NCBI GenBank assembly: GCA_951799425.1 | Contig: OX637395.1 | Coordinates: forward strand, 11,820,451-11,884,450 | DNA: 64,000 nt | From: Ilex aquifolium | Taxonomy: Eukaryota > Streptophyta > Magnoliopsida > Aquifoliales > Aquifoliaceae | Direction: 5' to 3' | Shown: one piece after another, positions 54,781 to 64,000 of the stretch | How positions within the stretch are numbered: position 1 is the first letter of the stretch | Layout of the letters: each line of letters begins with the position of its first letter | The notes under the pieces: generated by a model | Told to the model about the DNA's origin: nothing | Databases searched by the model: none | Seen by the model: the letters and a program-made list of their open reading frames with translations, nothing else | Position numbers and translations under genes: made by a program

Positions 54781-55301
54781 ATCTCCCCAATTTCACTATT
54801 TGAAGATTAGTTTTGAATGCCACATGAGCCTCCTCACATGAGATGCATATATGAACATTTGACTTCAAATCTAATCTATCCAAAATAAAAATCTAGGCCA
54901 AATATTATCATCCAAAGGCAAAACTGATCAATTTCAACCTAATTAACCCTTAAAGCTCACTAAGTTTCTAAGTCTAGTTATCAAACCTAATTGGTCCAAT
55001 TTTGATGGTTTTGTCTTCTGGAATTCTTCAATCACCCAATTCTAGTATTCAAATCTTAAAATCTCTTTGGTCTAGATCTCTATAGACTTAACTTATATGA
55101 CTCACATAGTTTGCAAACACAACACTAAAACCTAACAAAGTAAAACCAAAATCTATTGATTTTTGTGGTTCCATCAAACTCAACAAGCACACACAACTCA
55201 ATATAAACACACTATATTGACAAGGAGTAGAGTTACAAATAATGTGATTCCCATATGACTGTCATAGAAGCACTAACAAAACCCTAAATAATGCTTACAA
55301 G

Positions 55302-55585
55302 CAGGGACAAGCCATAATTTTACGATGAAGGGGGGGGGGGGGGGGGGAGAGAGGGTCAAATAATGGCACAATCAAAATGTTATTCAATAAGGTCATTCAA
55401 AATGTTATCGTTAATGTTGAATTTTTAGTTGTAAAAAATTTATCAAAATCAACTTCAAAACTTAAGAGGGATGCATAAGAATTTTTAAAACTTAAGAGGG
55501 ATGTAAGCAAGGATGGAGGTATATAATAATTTTTAAAATCTTGGGGGGCCATGTCCCTTTTGGTCACAAAGGGACTCCGTCCCTG
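55302..55585. mobile_element. hAT-type MITE with poly-G tract
   Basis: A 284-bp element. Left end CAGGGACAAGCC, right end GGACTCCGTCCCTG (inverted, imperfect). It is flanked by the perfect 8-bp duplication CTTACAAG (55294-55301 and 55586-55593). It carries an uninterrupted G run of about 18 at 55330-55347 and a duplicated AACTTAAGAGGGATG (about 55459 and 55490). No ORF. Confidence 0.88.
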
Positions 55586-55605
55586 CTTACAAGCACATTT
55601 TGGTA

Positions 55606-55820
55606 GGGGCGGAGCTAGAAATTAATTGCACAGGGGGCAACTTTTAATAATAATAAGGTAGAAAAGTTGAACTAATAATAAATACAAAATCTTAAGTATT
55701 GATTAGTAATACTTCTATTCAAAATATTTTATAGTTATTCCTAAAACAATATCGACAAAATGGGTTCTCAAATTTAATTGATAAATTTGTTTTTAGAAGT
55801 TCTCCCTATTTTGATCGATA
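55606..55820 (+). mobile_element. hAT terminus fragment
   Basis: TAGGGGCGGAGCTAGAAATT at 55606 looks like the left terminus of the CAGGGGCGGAGC hAT type seen at 397-2065, followed by CAGGGGGCAACTTTT. No matching right end was found, so it is a truncated copy. Confidence 0.45.
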
Positions 55821-55993
55821 TTGCAATATTATTTATACCTAATTTATTGTCCTAATTGCTAACGTTACTAATCGTTGTTTGAATTGATAGTGAATCCCAG
55901 TGTTAATAAGTATTCAATATCAATCCAAGGGCAATAATGGATTAGGTCAGATAGTTAGGTCAACAAATTAGGTTTAAATAGTATTATTGTTCT
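55821..55993. mobile_element. Diverged copy of the MITE at 5786-5953
   Basis: Left TTGCAATATTATTTATACCT and right AGGTTTAAATAGTATTATTG are inverted relative to each other. Both match the ends of the 5786 element (GCAATGCTATTTGGACCT), and CAACAAATTAGGT corresponds to its AGCAAATTAGGT. Much diverged; no clear duplication. Confidence 0.6.
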
Positions 55994-57426
55994 CCACATA
56001 ATGAAATTAAAAACTCTGAGAGAGAGACATGATGTGATACAAGGAGAAAGAACAAAGAGTTTTAGGTTAAATTGGTTTCTCATTTCCCACAGACGTCATC
56101 AATTGTACGAGAAAAAAAATCTTGCACCTTTAATTGATAATGATGTGGAAACTGAGTGATTGGTTTCAAAAGAAATGAAAAAATTGCACCTCTTCCTACA
56201 AAATGAATAAACTGCTAGAGACCGGAGTTTGACTGGTTTGAGGCACTCTGATACTTAAATCAGTAAAGATCTAAGACCAAGCAACTAAATTGTAGGGACA
56301 AAAGTGTGCACATTAATACTTAAGCTCATTTGGTATTTGTTGGAACGTCTTCCCGACCAAGTTGGGCTTAGAATCCTAGTAGGAATAAGGTGGCACACCC
56401 AGAACCTAATCAAATTCACTGCAATCAATTTTTCAATGTTTACTATGTGTAACCTTAATCAAAGCTAAGGCCTTATCCCATTAACCGCCTCAAGTTTCTT
56501 GGGATAGTCTAACTATCTATTATGTTCGGATAGGTCTTCATGACTATTAATATGAGTTAGATTCTCACTCAAAATTTCAGTCTCGTAATATCTCTTTTTG
56601 AGCATGCTTCATTTGGCTCTGTTTGACACACGTTTCCTTGCTCGGGAATAGTGATCCACTGAGAAGACCACTTTCAATTGATTTAGGTTGTAGTCAAGTC
56701 TTATCCAATCTGCTCAACTGAACCTAAATCTGTCCAGCTAAGCTATAGCCTATTTAGTTGAGGTATTGTCATTTCAAATGACTCTTTTCAACACGTGCCA
56801 ATTGCCACGTAACTTGGCCCAACTGTCAAATCATGATCAGAAATATTCTGAACCCCTTCAGTTGCCTCCAGAGCATGTCTTCCATATGGCAACGTTGAGG
56901 GACATTCTCTATTTTAACCATTCCTTTCATTTAATGCTAAGCATTAATTCAGGATAAAAAATTTCTTTTGTATCTTTGATGCAAAAAACAGTCATTCGTA
57001 TTAAATGACATGTCCTTTGGTGTTCCAAACATTGTTTCCTAATGCCTTTTCTTCTCCATTTAAAATAATATCTCTCCCATTTCCCCATTTTTGCCATTTT
57101 TTCACCTTCAAGGTTTTGCACCCTTAAAAAATTGTAAGTGCTTTTTGTCTTTCTCTCCATTTTCTCTATTTTTTGTCTTGTCTCCCATAGATCCATTAAA
57201 AAAGTAACAGATAGGCGAGTTTAGGGCTAAATATTCCATTCATCTGATGATGCCATCATCAGGGTTGCAGATGAGAATGAACCTCTAATAGGTTCTAGGG
57301 AGTCTATTCCCATCCCAACTAGAGCCATTACATAGGGTGGGCTAAATACTCCATCTTGTGTTTCTCTGGGTTCTATCCGCACTGAAGTTTTGTCCTCTTC
57401 AATGTTCCCCTAATTTTTTTTAGAAT
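55994..57426. other. No gene; probable retroelement LTR/leader remnants
   Basis: TTTCCCACAGACGTCATCAA at about 56092 resembles an inverted, decayed gypsy primer-binding region (compare 45010-45036). TGTTGGAACGTCTTCCCGAC at 56339 could be an LTR start. No domain in the frames 56766-57196. Confidence 0.35.
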
Positions 57427-58560
57427 TGTCATGGGGATAGCAGCATTGAACAACCTCTTGGATACCAACCTTGACCTTTGGAAAACCTTCTTTTATTATA
57501 TCATCAAGCCCACTTCCGAGAATAAGTATTATCTTCAAGTAAGGAGAATAGATTGTTATATAGTGACCCACATTCCCGATTCAAAAAATGGCTATGAGAA
57601 CGATGTCTTGTTTATTTCGGGTAATTAGGAACATAAAGAAGACGAGGAGCCTCACTACCAGTGTCCTTTTGAAGAGTGTACCCCTTGTGATCTTCAGTGG
57701 TCCCTCTTTTTTCACTTTTTAACTCTGAATTTCATCTCTCTAATTCAGGCATTATTTGAATCTTTTGCGGGGGTGACCATCAAAGGAAAAATCCCTGAGT
57801 CAAGTGTCAACCTTTCGTATTTGCAAAAGGTCTAGTAATTCAGCGTACAAGTTATTTGGTGCCTAGCAGCTCACATCCTACTCGATTTTGAACCTGCGTA
57901 TCATTCGTTCATCGTTGTTCCCTCTGTAACCGCCACACCCCTTGCAGGCACAAGGATGTTTGGTCTAGACAAATTCTCTTTTCAACACTACCCAAAAGAT
58001 CCAAGTAAAGAGAGATGGGGAGAGAAAGAGATTTCACCAACTTCAATAATTTGGTTCTGAACCCCATTTTTGGGGGAGCTTCGGGTTCTTGAATTACACC
58101 AGAGCCTGCAATGACCTCATAACCTTCCATTGAAGTTATGCCATTTGAGCCAGCATCCACTAAGCCAACTCCACCACTAGTTCTCGAAGAGATAAGATAT
58201 GATCGGTTTGTTGTTCAATATGAACTACAGGACGAGGTGGATCTTGTAGATGACACTTTTGTTGCTAACATGATTTGGAGGAAACACTCAGCCAAGAATA
58301 GGAAAACCTAGGTCGCGTCATTTGTTATTGTTGAGGAGGATTCTGATAAAGTTGAAGGGGTCCCAACTAAGGAAGAGTTCAAACCTTTTAAGGCCTCGTC
58401 TAAGGCAACAGAGGAAAATTCTTATGATGAAGGCTTTGACAAAGCCGAGAAGGCCTTGGCAAATTAGATTCTCACACTTAAGGCAAAATTCTCTTCACAA
58501 ATGGTTAGGATGCTACCTTGGTTGCTACTGACATTCCTTCAAGTTTCGAGCTCTTCTCCA
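57427..58560 (+). pseudogene. Retroelement ORF remnant (gypsy-type putative transposase/gag-like)
   Basis: Frame 57431-57628 reads NNLLDTNLDLWKTFFYYI, IKPTSENKYYLQVRRIDCYI, THIPDSKNGYENDVLFISGN. Further frames give CPFEECTPCDLQWSLFFHF and, near 57840-57940, ILLDFEPAYHSFIVVPS. Such text is typical of the N-terminal ORF of plant gypsy elements annotated as putative gypsy-type transposase. The remainder, to 58560, is lysine/glutamate/proline-rich in broken frames. The function is unknown and the call is from memory of the pattern only. Confidence 0.45.
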
Positions 58561-59200
58561 AGCACACTGTAACCTTGCCTTCTACTTGATACCGAATAGG
58601 TACACCCAAGTGTCGGTGGTCAAGAAATAGTAAATACTCATTTTAGTCCAAGGTTGTATCACAAGGATCGAAGAAATTTAGAAGTAGGCAGAGAAGGAAT
58701 AGGAAAAATTGATTTGGAAGGTTGAAATTGGTTTGTCTCCAAATGCTAAAAATAATGTAAAAATGCTAGGAAAAGGATCCTCTCTCAATAGATGAGAGCA
58801 GGTATTTATACTAAAGTCTAGGTTTAGTTAGGTAGGAGAGGTCTTCTAAAATTATGAAGTCTTACGAGGTTAGGTCTCATAGCCGGATCAAAAGGCGCAT
58901 CCAGACAGTCATCCCTGCGTCTGAACAGTTTAATATTATTGGAGGTTTGTAAATAAACATGAGCATTTAGACAAAGCTTCTTGCATCTAGACGGTGCATT
59001 AATGCATCGTCAATTAAGTGTCCACATGATCTTCTAGGTGTCCGAATAGTACTAACAAACCTTTGGTCCAATGATACTCCTTGCCTTGTAAAAGTTTTAT
59101 CTTCTTAAGGTTAAGGGTTCAAGTTTCTTCTCCCTTCTCCCCCTCCCCACCCCCCCCCCCCCCCCCAAAAAAAAAAAAAAAAAAAGAGAAAGAAAAAGTC
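58561..59200 (-). repeat. LTR-like segment with motif cluster and TATA box
   Basis: TATA box AGTATAAATACC on the minus strand (58801-58812). Upstream of it on that strand (58885-59045) is a cluster of CATC(C)AGAC, GTCTGAA, CATCTAGACGGTGCAT and GTCCGAATAG motifs. A C-run followed by an A-run lies at about 59150-59185. Borders not found. Confidence 0.45.
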
Positions 59201-59402
59201 TAAATATTAAAGTCTCTGCACCTATCAGTCGATCTGGATATGAATTTATTAAGCATAACAACCATACCCATCAACCTTCGCATCCTCTTATGGTCCTTGG
59301 GGTTTTTATCTTGATCAAGGCTTTGACTTGGTCAGGAATGACCTCAATTCCTCTCTTAATTTCCAAAAAACCTAGGAATTTACCTGACCCGACCCCGAAA
59401 GT

Positions 59403-61440
59403 TGTAACGCCCCAAAATCCTCCTTGGACGGCATTACTATCTAAAATCATTCACATCATGAGAGCAACTAATAATTTCCATAAGTAAAGAAAATTTTATT
59501 CATCATGCATAATATCTACAACATCTTCCCAAAAGAATATGTCAAACCATGGCAAGTACATCAAAAATCAACTATTATCTTGCAGCAGAATACACAAAAT
59601 ATCATTAATACATTGTCTCAAAATCATCTCCTAGTCTAGGACATAAAGAGAACAACTCTATACATTCCCCTCGGGATCCACGCTTCCATCCAATTGAGTT
59701 TCCCAATCTACCTGTTCATCAACTCTGAGCTCTTCCTCTAAGCTAAAATCTGCAAATAAATATTTTTTGTAAGGGATGAGCACTAAGCTCTGTAGGAAAA
59801 TTCTCCCAAACTCGAACAAGGTGTAGAAAACATATAAAACCAGTCGGTCTCATTTTACAAATAACATATATGACTTTTGAAAGAAAACAGTGACAATTCA
59901 TCCAATCTCAAGTTTACGCAATATCAATATATAGAATGAAGAAATAAAACCAATTCATATACAATAAACCATTTCCAACAATTTCTTGTTTCATTCCCCA
60001 CAATGTACCATTAACCACAATGTACCATTGCCCACATTTTTTTTTTTTGTATCTGCATCTCAGGTAAGTAGTAAGACTTCGCATTAATACACACATTAAG
60101 AATATCCTGGCTTACACACACACCCAATCCTCGCAAGGATATAAAACTTTAGGAAGGGCGTATACCGACACATCGGTAGGGACGATCCAACTCAGGAATA
60201 GTATACTAACCCTCAGCCTCGATACCACGTGAGCGAATAGTGATTTGGTCCTCACAAGACACCAACCCCACTATGAGTGGTAGGGAACCTTCAACCCACA
60301 CGGAGTAAGAAACGCATCTACCCACTCTACGATACCCAGTCAACGGCCACCCATGTTCATCCAAACATCCACACGAGAGATACAATACCAACAAATTTCT
60401 CAAATCATAAGTAAATCAAAAATCCCAAATTCCATAGGTCTTTTTTCAACATAACAATTCAAGAAAATAAGCAAGAGATCATCAAAAGATATAATTTTAT
60501 TGTTCCAAACAAAGCACTAGAGTTTTGAAATCAAGAACAAAGGAATATCAACAATAAAAATCCATATTTTTTTAAAAGTAGGGTTTTAAAATCAAGAACA
60601 AGAATTTGATGGCTATCAAACCCTAACTTCCTTCAAAACATGGTAAGATTTGCAAGAACATCAAGAAATAAAGATTCCATAACATATATCTAATATTAAG
60701 ATTCAAAACATATATATATATATATATATATATAAACCCTAGCCTCAATGAACAAGAGTGAGAAGAAACCCCTACCTTGCTTCCTTAACTTGGTGTGAAG
60801 AACTAGAGATTTTGATTGGTTCCAACTTGAAAATCCCCCCTTAATCTCTTGTTTCTCCCCTTCTTCCTTACTCTCTAAGACTTTCTAGGGTTAGAAATGA
60901 GGAAATGAGACTTAGAGGGGTGTCTTTGTGTATTTATAGTGTGAGAAACAGTCCATTTATCGCAAATTTGATACTCAGGATTTCGACCTCACGTTCGAAC
61001 TTCATTTGGCGTTCGAACATTAGTTGCTCCCAGTACTTTTACTTTTCCCTCAGATTTCTATCAGACACAAAATTACTGCGACAAACTGTCGTTCGAACAT
61101 CGATTCACGTTCGAATGGACTCCCAGTTTTTTCTGAAATTTCAAGTGAAATTTTGGCTTTTTTAGAGATTGATTTGGAAAATTTTAGTGAAAGATATTTT
61201 TGTAGCCCTGGAAGTCTACTATCTACTGTCAAAATTTCAGATCAAACAGACATTAGGGTAAAAATTTATGGTCCAAACACTAAGGCAGTGTCTAAAATTC
61301 TTTCTACCCAAGTTCTAAAAAAAATGTGTTTTAACTCCGGAACACTTCCTAACTTCTAATTTTACAACTTATATAGTTCATGATTTCCTCACTACATATA
61401 TGAGAATTTCAAAATCATTACGTTATTATATAAAGACAAG
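59403..61440 (-). repeat. LTR of family X, minus orientation
   Basis: On the minus strand, 61350-61150 matches the U3 block at 33130-33330. TTCGAACG motifs follow at 61116-60992 (four copies), then a TATA box (60931-60940), a leader, and the region GAGCTTAGTGCTCATCCC (about 59780). The end GGATTTTGGGGCGTTACA falls at 59403. A TA microsatellite lies at 60709-60734. The 5' end of the LTR near 61440 is not defined. About 2 kb, with no coding sequence. Confidence 0.65.
60931..60940 (-). promoter_or_regulatory. TATA box of the minus-strand family X LTR
   Basis: ACTATAAATACAC on the minus strand, 51 bp after the last TTCGAACG motif. Confidence 0.6.
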
Positions 61441-61461
61441 AATGTGTGGGTTTACAAAAGT

Positions 61462-61890
61462 TCATTTTGAGGCATTAAGCCTTATATTGTACTCTTGTAG
61501 CAAGTCAAAAGTCCTTTGCAAATCTGTCAGGTAAACGGGGGCCTTGCGGCTTTTGACCAACATATCATCTATGTAGACCTCCATTGTCTTCCAAAGTTTA
61601 TCCTTGAACATCCAAGTGACTAATCTTTGGTAGGTTGCTACTGCATTCTTGAACGACATCACCTTGTAATAATAGATGCCTTTTGAGGTTATGAAGGAGG
61701 TTTTCTCCTGGTTAGGCTCAAAAAGAGGGATCTGATGAGAGCTCCTATAAGCATCCTAGACATAGCATCCACCATCTGGTCAACTTTTGGCAAAAGAAAA
61801 TCGTCATTTGGGTATGCTTTGTTGAGGTTGGTAAAGTCTAAATAGACTCTCCATTTCCTATTTCTCTTTTTAACTACCATTGTATTAGAG
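61462..61890 (-). pseudogene. Tat-like gypsy reverse transcriptase
   Basis: Minus-strand frames: NRKWRVYLDFTNLNKAYPND, FLLPKVDQMVDAM, then FKNAVATYQRLVTWMFKDKL, TMEVYIDDMLVKSRKA (catalytic YIDD) and LTDLQRTFDLLQEYNIRLNA. This wording is typical of the Tat/Ogre lineage. Frameshifts occur at about 61700-61750. It ends at about 61462, where the LTR of family X or its flank begins, so the 3' half of pol is missing. Confidence 0.88.
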
Positions 61891-63373
61891 AGTCATGTAG
61901 GATAAAATACTTCTTTAATGGATTGAGCTTCCCATAACTTGCTAATCTCCTCATTGACGACCTCCATGTGCTGAGGCGTCGACCTCCATTGCTTCTGTCT
62001 AACAAGTTTAAAACTCGGGTCCACATACAACTGATGAGAAATCATTTTTTGGGTGATGCATGGAATCTCTTATGACTTCCAAGAAAATATATATATGTTC
62101 CATCTTAGGAGTTTCTCTATAACCATTGTTTCTTATCGTGCCAATGAAGAATCTATCAGGAAAAATCTATGGGGATCCCCTTCATCTATGCTTATGGTTT
62201 CCTGGTACTCCACAACACGTTCGGTCAGGCCTGTCATTGGCTCCTCTAGGCCCGGTAGTTCATACTTTGATTGCTATTTCAGACTTGGTTCGGGTGCTTT
62301 CTCGACACCCCTAACCTCATCCCTGATACTTTTCCCTTTTATTGATTCATATAAGCAGCTCCTTGTACTAACTTGGTCCCCCTAGATGTTTACGATAACT
62401 TTATGAGACAGGAACTTGAGAATTTAATTATAAATGTATGGGACCACTTTTATCTCATGTAGCCATGTACACTTTATTATGGCGCTGTAAACTTAGTCCA
62501 ATTCCATTACTAAGAACTTTGTCATGGTTACTACTGGGAAACTTTGTCATGGCTACTACTAGGAACAGGACTAGTAGGGTAACCTTTCCCCTTGGTAGCA
62601 CAATTTTTCCACTGAACCTTGCCAGCGAAGTGTAAACTGGATTGTGGTCCTCCTCCTTCAAACATAGTTTCCTAAAGCTTGATCAATCAACACCCTCTTC
62701 ATATCGCAATTGAAAATCCTTAGGGTAAGGATTAGAGCATCATTGTGAGGGTGGTGGATCCTCATCAAGTCCTTGTTTAAGAAACTAATCAGTCCATCCA
62801 ACCAATCAGTGTGGGGTTTCTTGTAAATCGGCTTGTTGACCCATCAACCAGATAAATTTCTCTAATCTGTGAAGCCTTCTGAATTTAGGCTCGAATAGCC
62901 TTATTGGTCCCTATATTCGGGTCTGTAGTGGCATGAATCACATCTATCATGCTAGTGGGGCCTTGTGCTTGACCCTAAGTCTCTTCCTTTTTGTCGGTCG
63001 CCTTTATTTTGGTCTTTCCTTCATCAATGAGCAAGATGGTCGACTTGGACTAGTTCTTCCAGGTGTTGCTTCAATGCTCTAAAATTCTATGTTATGTGTC
63101 CAATATCTTGATGATAGGAACACTTGAGATTTGGATTCTTTTTCCCTGGATCTTTAGCTAATTTGGTGGGCTATCAGAAGTAGGGTTTCCCCTAATTGAG
63201 GTAAAATCTTGTAAATTGGTTCCTTGAAAATCGTGTTTACGTTAGAGAATGACGAACATAACGGGTAACCCTCTTTCTCCTTACTCTTTATTGTTGAGTG
63301 TGACTGGATCTGCCTTTCCTTGTCGTTTGTCTTTCTGCTCGACTATTCCTTTTGGAACTTTTTTCCAAGTTCG
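61891..63373 (-). pseudogene. Tat-like gypsy protease and linker region
   Basis: Minus strand. Around 62640-62460 a frame reads YTSLARFSGKIVLPRGKVTL and LSLQRHNKVYMAT-like sequence, matching the protease region of Tat elements. 61900-62050 reads like the start of RT, with SHQLYVDPSFKLVRQKQW and EAMEVDAS. Stops and frameshifts are frequent. The protease D(S/T)G triad is not recognisable. Confidence 0.6.
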
Positions 63374-64000
63374 TCATTTACTTTTAGCAAACTTCTTTAC
63401 CCTAGCCATCAATTCCTCCATATCGAGGGCAGGGTATCTAGTTAGTGACTGGTACAATGGGTTTTCCTTTGACAACCTGATCTTGGATGATGCAATAATA
63501 ATCTCAGAGTTGTAGTTTTCTATCTCATTCATCCTTTCTCTGTAACGATGAGTATACTTTCTCAATGTTTTCTCTTGTTTTTTCTCTAAAGAAAGCAGTA
63601 CTCCAATATCCTTTGGGTGTTTGCTATTGGTGATAAACCGAGCAGAAAACTACTCGGCTAGTTGCATTCAACTGTTAATCAAATTTCTCAAAAATTGGAC
63701 ATACCACTTCATGGCTAACTCTCCAAGACTGCTCGGGAATATAGCACACATCAATGTGTTGTCCCTCCTCTAGACTTCCATAAGTTGCCTATAATGACGT
63801 AAATGGGCAGAGGGGCCCATCTTACCATTGTAGAGCTTGAAGTTTCATCACAAACTTTCTAGGTTTCCTCACTTCCTCTATCCAAGGAGCGAAGGGGGAC
63901 ACCTCGACTCCCCCTGAATACTTCCCTTGTGGCCCTCCTAGCCAATTCCAGGGCAGTTTTCTATTCTGGATGCTTTAAACAATTGTCAAGTTCCTTGGTT
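63374..64000 (-). pseudogene. Tat-like gypsy gag, running off the window
   Basis: Minus-strand frames: LMCAIFPSSLGELAMKWYVQ, SARFITNSKHPKDIGVLLSL, TLRKYTHRYRERMNEIENYN, SSKIRLSKENPLYQSLTRYP, LDMEELMARVKKFAKSK. This is the gag core of the Tat lineage (ILREYxxRFN, then SLxxxPxxxxxELxxR). The order gag, protease, RT on the minus strand is normal. The upstream part lies beyond the right edge. Confidence 0.82.

Noticed and set aside
1-64000. tRNA, rRNA or snRNA genes.
   Set aside because: Looked for paired tRNA promoter boxes and conserved rRNA stretches by eye and found none convincing; a covariance-model search would settle it.

Overview
The window is nuclear DNA of a eudicot plant. It is AT-rich, its genes have introns with GT/AG borders, and it is packed with nested plant transposable elements (LINE, hAT, MULE, Ty1/copia, Ty3/gypsy of Athila-like and Tat-like type, MITEs, solo LTRs). 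There is nothing bacterial: no operons, no CRISPR, no rRNA, and no tRNA gene that I could see. Only two stretches look like host genes. One is the 5' part of an AAA-type ATPase gene (minus strand, five exons, 8630-11810). The other is a lone first exon of a phytocyanin (50084-50237).

1-8.6 kb: a decayed LINE is split by a hAT element (397-2065, perfect 8-bp duplication). Removing the hAT restores the LINE reading frame. Then come a TRIM-like element (3424-4055), a decayed copia pol carrying a MITE (5786-5953), and an 806-bp terminal-inverted-repeat element full of ACGATTCG motifs.

8.6-21.8 kb: the AAA ATPase exons and their upstream region, then the most interesting object, an apparently intact Mutator-like element (14320-21113). 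It has matching TIRs and a perfect 9-bp target duplication. Two genes face each other: a FAR1-type transposase (759 codons after splicing) and a small GRF-zinc-finger protein with a perfect heptad coiled coil and a C-terminal membrane segment. The layout copies that of MuDR, but the second gene is of a different kind. A hAT MITE (21123-21476) has inserted exactly into the MULE's own target duplication. The host sequence of the MULE is itself a fragment of another hAT-like element that interrupts a gypsy element.

21.8-31.8 kb: a minus-strand Athila-like gypsy element (RNase H, RT, protease, gag, and an extra ORF upstream of gag), a long non-coding retroelement stretch, and the 3' end of a plus-strand copia element with its LTR.

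31.8-50 kb: LTR material with a TTCGAACG motif array, a solo LTR with TSD (33874-35261), and a 120-bp ORF-preserving tandem repeat. After these lies a long minus-strand copia element interrupted twice: by a young non-autonomous gypsy element (40812-45595, 559-bp LTRs with about three differences) and by a solo LTR (45910-48357).

50-64 kb: the phytocyanin exon, an AT-rich degenerate tandem array, small hAT/MITE elements, retroelement remnants, an LTR related to the one at 33 kb, and a decayed Tat-like gypsy gag-pol that runs off the right edge.

Two themes recur. Elements sit inside elements, so relative ages can be read directly. Several unrelated LTRs also carry a cluster of one short (semi-)palindromic motif, in three cases just upstream of the TATA box.
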